Origin: Halobacteriales archaeon QS_1_68_17
GTDB taxonomy: Archaea; Halobacteriota; Halobacteria; Halobacteriales; Haloarculaceae
Assembly (NCBI GenBank): GCA_003021105.1
Contig: PXRG01000030.1
Coordinates: forward strand, 1 to 63,388
DNA: 63,388 nt
Direction of reading: 5' to 3'
A model generated the notes under the pieces. That model was not told the origin of the DNA. It worked only from the letters and a program-made list of their open reading frames with translations, and made no database searches. Position 1 is the stretch's first letter. Each line of letters starts with the position of its first letter. This document shows, piece by piece, positions 23,080-31,610 of the stretch. The translations under genes and the position numbers were made by a program.

Positions 23080-23721
23080 ATGCCAACGAGACGCCGGGCA
23101 CTGGCTGCCCTGGCCGGCGTCGTCCTGCCGGCGCTGGCGGGGTGTGGGACCTCGGGCGGGTCGGACGGTGCAACGACGGCCGAAACGGAAGCGAACGCGG
23201 CGACGCAGACGGCGACCGGAACGGGAACGACGCGGACCGCTGGAGGCGACGATGAACTGTCGATCACGTCGCCGGCGTTCGACGACGGTGCGTCGATCCC
23301 GGCGGAGTTCACGGCCAACGGCGCGAACGTCTCGCCGCCGCTTTCTCTCTCGGGGATTCCGGCGGAGACGACGACCTGGGCGGTGGTCGTCGACGATCCG
23401 GACGCGCCCGGGGGGACGTTCGTCCACTGGCTCCTGTGGAACGTCCCGGCCGACACCCCCTCGCTCCCGCGAGACGTCCAGCGGACGGAGACCGTCGAGT
23501 CGCTCGGCGGGGCCAGGCAGGGCACGAACGGGTTCGGGGCCGTCGGCTACCGGGGCCCGGCCCCGCCGGCCGACGACGGCCCGCACACCTACCGGTTCAC
23601 GGCGCACGCGCTGGACCGCTCGCTCGACGTCCAGGCGGGCGCAAAACGGGGGGCGCTGGCGAACGCGATGGCGGACGCGCGGCTGGCGACCGGACGACTG
23701 ACCGGGACCTACGACCGGTAG
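23080..23721 (+). CDS. PEBP (YbhB/YbcL, Raf-kinase-inhibitor-like) lipoprotein
   Basis: A 213-residue secreted protein. The signal MPTRRRALAALAGVVLPALA, with twin-arginine-like RRR and lipobox LAGC (Cys22), points to Tat export and lipid anchoring. A Thr/Ala-rich spacer to residue 55 follows. The PEBP domain then shows SPAFDDGASIPAEFTANGAN, VVVDDPDAPGGTFVHWLLWN (the signature DPDAP and HW) and GPHTYRFTAHALD. Members bind phospholipids or small anions; the ligand is unknown. The 3' end overlaps the convergent GNAT gene by 13 bases. Confidence 0.88.
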   Translation: MPTRRRALAALAGVVLPALAGCGTSGGSDGATTAETEANAATQTATGTGTTRTAGGDDELSITSPAFDDGASIPAEFTANGANVSPPLSLSGIPAETTTWAVVVDDPDAPGGTFVHWLLWNVPADTPSLPRDVQRTETVESLGGARQGTNGFGAVGYRGPAPPADDGPHTYRFTAHALDRSLDVQAGAKRGALANAMADARLATGRLTGTYDR

Positions 23722-24206
23722 TCGTCCCGCGCGAGCGCGTAGACGTTCTCGGCGTACTGCTCGCCGCCGATCGTCGTCTCGCCGCGGTCGACGCGCCCGA
23801 AGCCGAACGTCCGGTAGAAGTCGTTCCCCGGGTCGTTCGCCGCCAGTACCATCGCGGTCACGCGGTCGACGCCGCGGTCGAACAGGTCCGCACACGCCCG
23901 GTCGAGGAGCGCACGTCCCGTTCCCTCGCCCCTGGCGTCCGGGGCGACGTAGAGCCGGAGCACGTGTCCCTCCCCGCGGTTCCAGAGGGCGTGGGCGAAC
24001 CCCACGACGGCCCCGTCTCCCGCCACCAGAAGCAGCGTCGTGTCCCGGTCGATCTCCCCCGCCAGTCGCTCGGGTCCGTACCACTCGTCGACGGCCGCCG
24101 CGACGTTCTCGCGGTTGAGGATTCCCGGGTAGTCCGTGCGCCAGGACTCCTCGGCGACCCGCCGGATCCCCTCGAGGTCGTCCGGGGTCGCCTCGCGGAT
24201 CTCCAT
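23709..24206 (-). CDS. GNAT family N-acetyltransferase
   Basis: A 165-residue protein starting MEIREATPDDLEGIRRVAEE, the usual GNAT opening. The acetyl-CoA site is HVLRLYVAPDARGEGTGRAL (Rx2-G-x-G/A form) and the C-terminal motif is NDPGNDFYRTFGFGRVDRGE. The mid region GFAHALWNRGEG is motif D. The acceptor substrate cannot be read from the sequence. Start set at the Met that opens the GNAT strand (24206); the frame extending upstream runs antisense to the methyltransferase. It overlaps the convergent PEBP gene. Confidence 0.82.
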   Translation of the reverse strand: MEIREATPDDLEGIRRVAEESWRTDYPGILNRENVAAAVDEWYGPERLAGEIDRDTTLLLVAGDGAVVGFAHALWNRGEGHVLRLYVAPDARGEGTGRALLDRACADLFDRGVDRVTAMVLAANDPGNDFYRTFGFGRVDRGETTIGGEQYAENVYALARDDYRS

Positions 24207-24316
24207 GTGGACCCCTTCCACACTCCGACTGAAATCGCTTGGGGGAGTGTCGTTGGCGACGCCGGTGCCGGGTGCGTCCCCGTCGTTCTTTACCCTCCGC
24301 CGCCTGTAACGCGGGC

Positions 24317-24880
24317 ATGGGATTTCACACCTTCCCGCCGGAGCGCGCCGACGCCCTGGACGACGTCTCCAGGTACCGGTTCGTCTCGGTCGACGAACTG
24401 CTGGCGCTGTTCGACCCGGGCCCGGACCAGCGAATCCTCGACGTCGGTAGCGGCACCGGGTTCTACACCGACGACGTGGCGACCGCCGCCGGGAGCGTCG
24501 TGGCACTCGACCTCCAACAGGAGATGGGCCGGCGCTACCGGGAGAAGGGCCTCCCGGGGAACGCCGCCCCGGTGACGGCGCCGGTCGAGGCGCTCCCGCT
24601 CCGGACCGGCGCGGTCGACGGCGCGTTCTCGACGATGACCTACCACGAGTTCGCGTCCGACGCCGCCCTGGCCGAACTCGCCCGGGTGCTGGCCGACGGC
24701 GCACGCCTCGGCGTCGCCGACTGGACCGCCGCCGGCGAGGGCCGCGACGGCCCGCCGCTCGACGAACGGTACGCGGCCGACGACGCCGCGTCGAGGCTCC
24801 GCAGCCACGGCTTCGCGGTCGAACGGGCCGAGGACCGACGCGAGACGTTCGTCCTCTCCGCCGTGAACGAAAAAAGTTGA
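24317..24880 (+). CDS. Class I SAM-dependent methyltransferase
   Basis: A 187-residue protein. Motif I is QRILDVGSGTGFYTDDVA; motif II VVALDLQQEM; motif III region APVTAPVEALPLRTGAVDG; then LARVLADGARLGVADW. The Rossmann core is complete with a short C-terminus (GFAVERAEDRRETFVLSAV), as in UbiE-like small-molecule methyltransferases. The substrate is unknown. The start at 24317 follows GTTCTTTACC (24283-24292), a weak TATA candidate about 30 bp upstream. Confidence 0.8.
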   Translation: MGFHTFPPERADALDDVSRYRFVSVDELLALFDPGPDQRILDVGSGTGFYTDDVATAAGSVVALDLQQEMGRRYREKGLPGNAAPVTAPVEALPLRTGAVDGAFSTMTYHEFASDAALAELARVLADGARLGVADWTAAGEGRDGPPLDERYAADDAASRLRSHGFAVERAEDRRETFVLSAVNEKS

Positions 24881-24974
24881 CACTCGATCAGAAATAGCTC
24901 CAGTTGTGGCAAAATATAACGAATTTAGGGTGACTCCCGAAGAGTTTAATCATCTGGAGCTTTCAGGTGGACGC

Positions 24975-25118
24975 ATGACGAGAGCGGACCCGTTCACACC
25001 CGAGGAGTCGTACTACGAGTGTCTGGAATGTGGCAGCCGGACGTTGACCGAAGACCACATCGGGTCCTGTCCGGCCTGTGGCGGGGAGGTACGCAACATC
25101 GGCGTCCCGCGGGAGTGA
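24975..25118 (+). CDS. Rubrerythrin-like rubredoxin-fold microprotein
   Basis: A 47-residue protein, MTRADPFTPEESYYECLECG, then SRTLTEDHIGSCPACGGEVR. The CLECG and CPACG knuckles are the rubredoxin/rubrerythrin C-terminal iron or zinc site. The start at 24975 was chosen because GAGTTTAATC (24943-24952) makes a TATA box about 28 bp upstream. A longer frame from 24906 would place that box inside the gene. The partner is unknown. Confidence 0.72.
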   Translation: MTRADPFTPEESYYECLECGSRTLTEDHIGSCPACGGEVRNIGVPRE

Positions 25119-25188
25119 ACGAGGTCGACAGCCGCGACTGTCCTTCGCGTGCCGAAGCACTATTGCGCGTCTGCGCCTCGTTTCTACC

Positions 25189-25644
25189 ATGGGATTGAAC
25201 GTCGACGCGCCGGCACCGCCGGAGCTAGAGGAGTTCGACCCGAACGAGTACGACGACGCCGAGGTGGTCGGGGACACCGACTACCGCCGCGACGAACTCG
25301 AGGATCACCTCCACGACGGGGCGTGGGAACGAGCGTTCAACGAGTGGGCGGAACACACCGACCTGGACGAGTCGGAGTTCGGCATCGTTCGCGACCTCGG
25401 GTTGCTCTCCCGGTTCGACTTCTTCTGGGATTCCCATGCCGACCGCGTGGGCTATCACGCGCCCGGACTGCCGGAGGACTGGAAACAGCGAGACCTCCAC
25501 CCGGAACTGGACTCGTGGGGGACCGTCTCCTCGATCAACGCCGGACTCACCGAACTGGGCCAGATCGTGTGCGACGTGCTGAAAGACGAGTACGTCGACT
25601 GGGAGACCGACTACGAACCGCCGGACGACCTCCCGGATTTCTGA
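25189..25644 (+). CDS. Acidic haloarchaeal protein of unknown function
   Basis: A 151-residue, strongly acidic protein (MGLNVDAPAPPELEEFDPNE, WDSHADRVGYHAPGLPEDW, YVDWETDYEPPDDLPDF). It is mostly helical with several Trp and Tyr residues in the second half (FDFFWDSHADRVGYHA). There is no membrane segment or recognised motif. A TATA-like TATTGCGC lies near 25161. It converges with the halocyanin gene, 16 bp apart. Conserved architecture suggests a real gene, but I cannot assign the family. Confidence 0.65.
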   Translation: MGLNVDAPAPPELEEFDPNEYDDAEVVGDTDYRRDELEDHLHDGAWERAFNEWAEHTDLDESEFGIVRDLGLLSRFDFFWDSHADRVGYHAPGLPEDWKQRDLHPELDSWGTVSSINAGLTELGQIVCDVLKDEYVDWETDYEPPDDLPDF

Positions 25645-25660
25645 TTCGAAGGGGCGCCGG

Positions 25661-26239
25661 CTACTCGACGACGACCGCGCCCTTCATGCCGAGCGAACGG
25701 TGGGGCTCGCAGTAGTACAGCGAGTCGCCGGAACTCGGGAAGGTCTGCGAGAAGGTGAACCCTCCCTCGTCCGTGAGTTCGCTCTCGTAGGTGCCCTCCT
25801 CGGCGACGACGTTGTGAGCGCCACCCTCGCCGGTCCACTCCCAGACGACGGTAGTCCCGGGCGAGACGCGGACCGCGACCGGGTAGAACGCGAAGTACCC
25901 CCCGTTGCCGCGGGAACCGACCTCGACGATTACCTCGTCCTTGCCGGTCATGTCGGAGACGGAGCCGTCGAAGTTACCCACGTCGGAGAGGTAGTCGGCG
26001 ACCGCGCCGGTGGCGGTGCCGCCGGCGGCGGCGTCCGTGCCCGCGGGCGTAGCGGTCGCCGTGTCCGTCGGTGTGGCCGTCGGCTCCGCGGTCTCCGGCG
26101 CGGTCGTCTCGCCGTCGCCGTCGCCACCGCCGGTGCTGTCACCACCACTCCCACCGCCGGTACAGCCGGCGAACGCGCCGGCCGTGGTCAACGTCCCGAC
26201 ACCGCGCAAAAATCGTCGTCTGTCGACGCTGGATTTCAT
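25661..26239 (-). CDS. Halocyanin (type 1 blue-copper lipoprotein)
   Basis: A 192-residue exported electron carrier. The N-terminus MKSSVDRRRFLRGVGTLTTA carries the twin-arginine motif RRRFLRG, and AGCTG at about 24-28 is the lipobox. A Gly/Thr/Pro-rich spacer runs to about residue 80. The cupredoxin domain shows VIVEVGSRGNGGYFAFYPVA, TVVWEWTGEGGAHNVVAEEG (first His ligand) and SLYYCEPHRSLGMKGAVVVE with Cys, His and Met ligands. It probably hands electrons to a terminal oxidase at the membrane surface. Confidence 0.92.
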   Translation of the reverse strand: MKSSVDRRRFLRGVGTLTTAGAFAGCTGGGSGGDSTGGGDGDGETTAPETAEPTATPTDTATATPAGTDAAAGGTATGAVADYLSDVGNFDGSVSDMTGKDEVIVEVGSRGNGGYFAFYPVAVRVSPGTTVVWEWTGEGGAHNVVAEEGTYESELTDEGGFTFSQTFPSSGDSLYYCEPHRSLGMKGAVVVE

Positions 26240-26439
26240 CGTCGGCAGGGCTTGGGATCACACCGGCAAATACGGCCTGATTCGGTATTCACGCGGGCTG
26301 GGAATCGGCGTCGCTCCCTTAGTGGGCTTCGTCCTACTGGCGTGCGATGACCGAGGGGACCGACTACGAGACCGTCGACGAGCCGCGCGGGGCCGTCGCG
26401 CGCGACTGGTCGGTCCCGGACCACCTGCGCGCGCACGCC

Positions 26440-26886
26440 CTACGCGGCGTCGGGTTCGCCGTCCAGTGCGGCCGCCCGGAGTTCCCGACCACGCTCGGAG
26501 TCGACCGTCAGCTCAGGCACCGGCGTCGGGGTCCGGTCCTCGTCGATGGCGACGTAGACGAAGTACGACTCCGTGGCGAGTTCGCGCTCGCCGGTCCGGG
26601 GGTTCTCCCGGTAGACCCGCAGCCGGACCCGGATGCTCGTCCGGCCCGCGGCGTAGACGTAGGCGTCGATCAGGGCGGTGTCCCCGACCTTGATCGGGCG
26701 GACGAAGTCGACCCGGTTCATCCGGGCGGTCACGCAGGACTCGCCGGCGAACCGCATCGCCACCAGCGCGCCGGCCTCGTCCATCCACTTGACGACGTTC
26801 CCCCCGTGGATCGTCTCTAGCGTGTTGGCGTGGTTCGGCTGGGCGATCCAGCGGTTCTCGATGTGCGTGTCGAGGAGGTCGACCAT
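26440..26886 (-). CDS. Acyl-CoA thioesterase (hotdog fold)
   Basis: A 148-residue protein. The HotDog signature is HANTLETIHGGNVVKWMDEA, with the central helix GALVAMRFAGESCVTARMNR and strands VDFVRPIKVGDTALIDAYVY and RTSIRVRLRVYRENP. The Asn/His-Gly-Gly segment is the usual acyl-CoA hydrolase active site, as in the YciA/BFIT type. It hydrolyses acyl-CoA thioesters; chain length cannot be told. The 200 bp between this gene and the halocyanin start contain no gene. Confidence 0.88.
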   Translation of the reverse strand: MVDLLDTHIENRWIAQPNHANTLETIHGGNVVKWMDEAGALVAMRFAGESCVTARMNRVDFVRPIKVGDTALIDAYVYAAGRTSIRVRLRVYRENPRTGERELATESYFVYVAIDEDRTPTPVPELTVDSERGRELRAAALDGEPDAA

Positions 26887-27017
26887 GGCGGAGTCAGCAG
26901 GGCCGCATCAATCAGTGTGGCGCTCCGGTCCCGTGGTGCGCGGCGGGCCAGCGGTGGCGGAAGGTCCCCGATGGCGTCCCAACAACGGTAAAAGCACCCG
27001 GGACCCAAACGGGAGTA

Positions 27018-28577
27018 ATGACCGATCGCGCGGAGATGCCGTCGCCCGCCGAGCCGTCGGGGGAGGGAGCGGGGGAGGTCACCGTCCTCGGGACGGCCCA
27101 CGTCTCCCACGACAGCGTCGAGGAGGTCGAACGGACCATCGAGGAGCGACGGCCCGACCTGGTCGCGGTCGAACTCGACGACGGTCGCTACCGGCAACTC
27201 AAAGGCGAGACGCCGGACGACCTCGACCCGAGCGACCTGCTGGGCGGGAACACCATCTACCAGTTCCTGGCCTACTGGCTGCTCTCGTACGTCCAGACGC
27301 GGCTGGGCGACCGGTTCGACATCACGCCCGGCGCGGACATGCTCGCGGCCGTCGAGACCGCCGAGGAACTGGGCATCGGGGTCGCGCTGGTCGACCGGGA
27401 CATCCAGACGACGATCCAGCGGTTCTGGCAGCGGCTCCGCTTCAGGGAGAAACTCCAGATGTTCGGGTCGCTGTTGATGGTCATGGGGGGCCCGATGACC
27501 GTCGGTCTCACGGTGGGGTACTTCCTGGGCGGGTTCGCGGCGCTCGCGGCGGAAATCGTCGGCGGGCCCTATCTCCTCCCCGCGGGGGTCGGGACCGGCG
27601 TCGGGGTGCCCCTGCTGGGTGCGGTCGTGGCGCTGCTCGTGACGCTAATCGACGGACTCCTGATTGCGACGGTCGTGGCGACCTTCGTCGGGGTGCCCCT
27701 GGCCGTGCTGCTCGGGCGGGTGGACGTCGAGGAGGACGAGGAACTGGACCCGGGCGACCTGACCGACGCCGACGTGGTGACGGCGATGATGGAGGAGTTC
27801 CGGCGGTTCTCCCCCGGCGGGGCCGAGGCGCTGATCGACGAGCGCGACGCCTTCATCGCCCACCGGCTGGTCGCGCTCCGCGAGCAGGGCTACGACGTGG
27901 TCGCGGTCGTCGGGGCCGGCCACCGCGAGGGGATCGAGCGGTACCTCGCCGACCCCGCGAGCCTCCCGCCGATGGAATCGCTCGTGGGCGAGCAGTCCGG
28001 TGGCCGCTTCTCGCTGTACAAGGCCTTCGGGTACCTGTTCACGCTCGGCTTTCTGGTCTTTTTCCTGTTGCTTGCGATGGCGGTCGCCACGGGCGTCCCG
28101 GGCGCGTCGAGCGGGTTCCTGTTGCGGCTGTTCGGGGCGTGGTTCCTGATCAACGGCGTCATCGCGGCGGCGCTGGCGAAGATCGCCGGCGCGCGATGGC
28201 CGAGCGCGACCGTCGGCGGCGCGGTCGCGTGGCTGACCAGCGTCAACCCCCTCCTCGCGCCGGGGTGGTTCGCCGGCTACGTCGAACTCCGGTACACGAC
28301 CGTCAACGTCGCCGACATCAGCAAACTCAACGACATCCTCTCGGACGAGGAGGCACCGATCGGCGAACTCCTGGCCAGGCTGCGGGCGGTCCCGCTGTTC
28401 CGGCTGATCGTCATCGTCGCCTTTACCAACATCGGCAGCTTCGTCGCCTCGATGCTGTTCGGGTTCGTCCTGCTGCCGTACTTCTCGGGCGAGGTCGGCG
28501 GCGTCGACGGCATCGCGCGACTGATGATCCAGGGCGCGGAGAACAGCGCCTCGCTCATCTGGAGGGCGATCACGTGA
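27018..28577 (+). CDS. TraB/PrgY family membrane protein
   Basis: A 519-residue protein. The N-terminal TraB domain (about 20-300) carries VTVLGTAHVSHDSVEEVERT, PDLVAVELDDGRYRQLKG and VVAVVGAGHREGIERYLADP, with the conserved GTAHVS, EL and GxGH motifs. Transmembrane helices interrupt and follow it (about 155-245: VMGGPMTVGLTVGYFLGGF and ALLVTLIDGLLIATVVATFV; and 335-500). PrgY-type proteins limit peptide pheromone activity in enterococci and TraB relatives are seen in all domains; a membrane metal-dependent hydrolase is suspected. The stop overlaps the M50 protease start (GTGA), so the two are coupled. Confidence 0.85.
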   Translation: MTDRAEMPSPAEPSGEGAGEVTVLGTAHVSHDSVEEVERTIEERRPDLVAVELDDGRYRQLKGETPDDLDPSDLLGGNTIYQFLAYWLLSYVQTRLGDRFDITPGADMLAAVETAEELGIGVALVDRDIQTTIQRFWQRLRFREKLQMFGSLLMVMGGPMTVGLTVGYFLGGFAALAAEIVGGPYLLPAGVGTGVGVPLLGAVVALLVTLIDGLLIATVVATFVGVPLAVLLGRVDVEEDEELDPGDLTDADVVTAMMEEFRRFSPGGAEALIDERDAFIAHRLVALREQGYDVVAVVGAGHREGIERYLADPASLPPMESLVGEQSGGRFSLYKAFGYLFTLGFLVFFLLLAMAVATGVPGASSGFLLRLFGAWFLINGVIAAALAKIAGARWPSATVGGAVAWLTSVNPLLAPGWFAGYVELRYTTVNVADISKLNDILSDEEAPIGELLARLRAVPLFRLIVIVAFTNIGSFVASMLFGFVLLPYFSGEVGGVDGIARLMIQGAENSASLIWRAIT

Positions 28578-29167
28578 GGTTCAGCACCCGCGAACTCCGG
28601 GACCTTGCGGTCGCCTGGGTCGCGCTCGGGGTCGCCTTTACCTTCTTCCTCCAGGGGCCCGGCATCGTCACCTCGCCGGGATTCGTCTGGGTGTTCGGCC
28701 TGAGCATGCTCACCGTCGGCGTCGGCTTCCTGTTGCACGAACTCGCCCACAAGGCCGTGGCCGTCCGGTTCGGCCAGCTCGCGGAGTTCCGGGCCGACTA
28801 CGGGATGCTCTTCCTGGCGGTAATGGCCGGCCTCGTTGGATTCCTGTTCGCTGCGCCGGGCGCGGTCCACCACCGCGGCCGGATCACGGCGCGCGAGAAC
28901 GGTCTCATCGCGCTGGCCGGGCCGGTGACGAACCTCGTGCTGGCGGCCGTCTTCGCGCCGCTCGCATTCCTCGGGGGTTTTCTCGGCCAGATCGGCGCGT
29001 TCGGCGTCTCGATCAACCTCCTGCTGGCGGGGTTCAACATGATCCCTTACGGCCCGCTCGACGGCCGGACCGTCCTCCAGTGGAGCAAACCGGCGTTCGC
29101 GGCCGTGTTCGTTCCGAGCGCGCTACTGGCGCTCGCCGCGCTGTTCGGCATCGGCCTGAGCGTGTAG
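28574..29167 (+). CDS. Site-2-protease-like (M50) membrane metalloprotease
   Basis: A 197-residue membrane protein. The zinc-binding HExxH is in VGFLLHELAHKAVAVRFG (second helix), and the third ligand motif appears in NMIPYGPLDGRTVLQW near the C-terminus. Around them are five to six hydrophobic helices. M50 proteases cleave substrates inside the membrane, often in signalling. Start GTG at 28574 is coupled to the TraB-family gene stop by a four-base overlap, so the two probably act together. Confidence 0.85.
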   Translation: MRFSTRELRDLAVAWVALGVAFTFFLQGPGIVTSPGFVWVFGLSMLTVGVGFLLHELAHKAVAVRFGQLAEFRADYGMLFLAVMAGLVGFLFAAPGAVHHRGRITARENGLIALAGPVTNLVLAAVFAPLAFLGGFLGQIGAFGVSINLLLAGFNMIPYGPLDGRTVLQWSKPAFAAVFVPSALLALAALFGIGLSV

Positions 29168-29456
29168 CGTCCCCGGTCACCCGTCGGTCTGCCCCCGGTG
29201 TCACGGACGCAGCGCGAAGGACGAGCGGAAATCAGAATCGATAATAAGTAATTATTCTTACATTCGGTTTAGATCCCCGAATTCGGTGACGAAACAGGTC
29301 CGAATTGGGTCCGAATTTGGTAACTGTCCGAACGGAGTAACGATAGACTTCGGACAAACCGTTTGTAGGCCGTCGTGGACCCACGAGTCGGAGGGTTCGC
29401 CCTCCGGGACGACATGACTCAGCAGACCACAGCCCGAATCGAGAGAGGAACGGAGC
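29168..29456. promoter_or_regulatory. Promoter region with repeated GTCCGAAT-type motifs
   Basis: A 289-bp gene-free stretch before the spondin-domain gene. AT-rich AATCGATAATAAGTAATTAT (29236-29255) is a TATA candidate. The motif TCCGAATT recurs (29310 area) together with CCCCGAATTCGG and TGTCCGAACGG, spaced irregularly over 29270-29340. They could be operator sites. Confidence 0.4.
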
Positions 29457-30221
29457 ATGAGTGACGGCAGAATGCCGGTGAGCAGGCGGGACGCGCTACG
29501 GATCGGCGGGGCGGCCCTCGGCGGGACCGTCCTCGCGAGCGGTTCGGCGTCCGCACAGAGCCAGAATGGTGACGGGAATGCCCGCGAGTACCGCGTGACG
29601 GTCGCCAACCTCACGCCGGGCCAGCCGTTCACGCCGCCGGCGGTCGCGGCCCACCGCGCCAGCGTCGAGGTGTTCGCCGTCGGCGACGAGGCGAACGAAC
29701 CCACGAAGGAGGTGGCCGAAAACGGCAACCTCGAGCCGCTACAGGGGCTCATCGAGGAGACGGACGCGATCAGGGGGGCCGCCGTCGGCGACGCGCCGCT
29801 CGTGCCGAAACGGGACCCCGGCGACACCGGGAATCCCTACTACGCGGAGCTTTCGCTGTCGGCCGACGCCAGCGCGCAGTATCTGACGTTCGTCAGCATG
29901 CTCGTCGCCACGAACGACGGCATCGTCGGCCTCGACACCGTCCCGCTCCCGGACCGGGTCAACGCCTCCCGGACCTACTACGCGAACGGCTACGACGTCG
30001 GGACCGAGCAGAACACCGAGCAGTTCGAGGACATGGTGCCGCCCGCCAAGACCCTGATACAGGGCGGCGATCCCGTCGGGACGACCGAGAGCGATCCCGA
30101 CATCAGGGAGGACGACGTCATCAGGCCCCACCCGGGGATCAGGGGCGACGGCGACCTCGACCCCGCGGTCTACGACTGGGACGAACCGGCGGCACTCGTG
30201 CAGGTCGAACGCACCGACTGA
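29457..30221 (+). CDS. Exported spondin-domain protein
   Basis: A 254-residue protein. The Tat signal is SRRDALRIGGAALGGTVLA (about 9-27) ending ASGSASAQS, a clean cleavage site without a lipobox. The mature part begins EYRVTVANLTPGQPFTPPAV and contains LVPKRDPGDTGNPYYAELS and YLTFVSMLVATNDGIVGLDT, the spondin_N pattern. Two Asp/Asn-rich loops (VATNDGIVGLD) resemble the calcium site of spondins. It may be a surface adhesion or matrix protein. GC content and codons match the host chromosome. Confidence 0.78.
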   Translation: MSDGRMPVSRRDALRIGGAALGGTVLASGSASAQSQNGDGNAREYRVTVANLTPGQPFTPPAVAAHRASVEVFAVGDEANEPTKEVAENGNLEPLQGLIEETDAIRGAAVGDAPLVPKRDPGDTGNPYYAELSLSADASAQYLTFVSMLVATNDGIVGLDTVPLPDRVNASRTYYANGYDVGTEQNTEQFEDMVPPAKTLIQGGDPVGTTESDPDIREDDVIRPHPGIRGDGDLDPAVYDWDEPAALVQVERTD

Positions 30222-30232
30222 GCGCGCCGGTC

Positions 30233-30273
30233 CCGACAGCGGCCGGGCAGGGCTCCGCCCGTCCTGCTGTCGG
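30233..30273 (+). terminator. Stem-loop between the spondin-domain and acetyltransferase genes
   Basis: CCGACAGC (30233-30240) pairs with GCTGTCGG (30266-30273), eight pairs, and the inside can add GGGC/GCCC pairing. It lies 12 bp after the spondin gene stop and 80 bp before the next start. No T-run follows. Confidence 0.45.
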
Positions 30274-30352
30274 CCGGGACCACCTTACCCATCTTTTGTT
30301 GCCGGGGAGCGTCGCCACCCACCCTTTTGTCGCAAGGGGCCGTCGACCGTCC

Positions 30353-31552
30353 ATGGAATACCGCGCGATTGCCGAGTCCGAGCGGGAGGCCTTCCGGCAC
30401 CTGGTCGACCAGGCGTTCTACCCGGAACAGGGACCCCGGGAGTACGACTCGACCGCGGACCTGCCGACCCGGCTGAGCGAGCGGCGCGGCCTCTTCGAGG
30501 ACGGCCGGCTCAGGTGTATCTGTAGCCACTACTTCCACACCGCCAGCATCAGAGGCGAGTGGTGGACGGTCGGGGGCGTCGCAACCGTGGCCACGCCGCC
30601 CGAGTATCGCCGGCGCGGGTACGTCTCGCGGATTCTCCGCGAGACACTCCGGGAGTACCGCGAGCGGGACGCCGTCGTCTCGGCGCTGTGGCCGTTCGAC
30701 CACGGGTTCTACCGGCAGTACGGCTGGGCGATGTCGAACAGGGCGGCCGCGTATCGCCTCGACCCCTCGGCGCTCGCGTTCGCGCGGGAGGCGACCGACG
30801 GGGAGCACCGGCGACTGGACCTCGACGACTGGCGGACGCTTCGGTCGGTCCGGGACGCCGTCGGGGCGGACCTGGGATTGACGATCCGTCCGGGCGAGGG
30901 CTGGTGGCGTGAGCGCGTCTTCCGTCGGTGGGACGGGAGCGCGTACGTCTACGCCTGGGAGCGGGACGGCACGACCGGCGGCTACCTCGTCTACACCGTC
31001 GCCGACACCGGCGAGGGGCGGGAGTTGCGGGTCCGGGACATCTGTGCCAGGGACCACGACGCCTACCTGAACCTGCTGGCGTTGCTGTCGAACCACGACG
31101 CCCAGACGGATATCGTGACGCTCGAACGGCCCGCGGGATCGGACCTGCTGGACCTGGTACCCGACCCGGAGGCAGTCGAGTGTCGGATCGAGCCCGGCCC
31201 GTCGGTCAGAATCGTCGACGTGGCGCGGGCGCTGGAACGACTCCCCTATCCCGAGAACCTGAACGCGCGGGTGACACTCGACGTCACGGACGGTTTCGCG
31301 GAGTGGAACGACGGGCTGTTCCGACTCTCCGTCGACGATGGGACGGCCACCTGCCGGCAACTCCCGGAAGGTGACGGCGCGGCTCCGGACGTCGAGACCG
31401 ACGTCGGGACGCTCTCGCAGGTCCTCGTTGGCTACCACGGGATCGAGACCGCAAAGCGGGTGGGGTCGCTCGCGGTCGACGGGGACGACACCGGGGCGAC
31501 GCTCGCGGGGCTCTTTCCGCCGCGGCGGGTCTACCTGCGGGACTTCTTCTGA
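30353..31552 (+). CDS. Eis-like GNAT acetyltransferase with SCP2-type C-terminal domain
   Basis: A 399-residue protein. N-terminal GNAT domain MEYRAIAESEREAFRHLVDQ, then GGVATVATPPEYRRRGYVSR (acetyl-CoA motif, V-A-T-x-x-x-R-R-x-G-Y) and FDHGFYRQYGWAMSNRAAAY. A second GNAT-like domain spans about 170-280 (GGYLVYTVADTGEGRELRVR). The C-terminal SCP2-like domain includes LNARVTLDVTDGFAEWNDGL and GTLSQVLVGYHGIETAKRVG. Eis-type proteins form hexamers and acetylate amines or peptides broadly. Start at 30353 is the family Met; ACCCTTTTGTCG (30321-30332) is a weak TATA candidate. Confidence 0.83.
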   Translation: MEYRAIAESEREAFRHLVDQAFYPEQGPREYDSTADLPTRLSERRGLFEDGRLRCICSHYFHTASIRGEWWTVGGVATVATPPEYRRRGYVSRILRETLREYRERDAVVSALWPFDHGFYRQYGWAMSNRAAAYRLDPSALAFAREATDGEHRRLDLDDWRTLRSVRDAVGADLGLTIRPGEGWWRERVFRRWDGSAYVYAWERDGTTGGYLVYTVADTGEGRELRVRDICARDHDAYLNLLALLSNHDAQTDIVTLERPAGSDLLDLVPDPEAVECRIEPGPSVRIVDVARALERLPYPENLNARVTLDVTDGFAEWNDGLFRLSVDDGTATCRQLPEGDGAAPDVETDVGTLSQVLVGYHGIETAKRVGSLAVDGDDTGATLAGLFPPRRVYLRDFF

Positions 31553-31610
31553 GTGGCGATGCCCCGGCGCAAACGGTGGGCTTTTGGCCGGACCGCGCGC
31601 CCGTAGGGAC

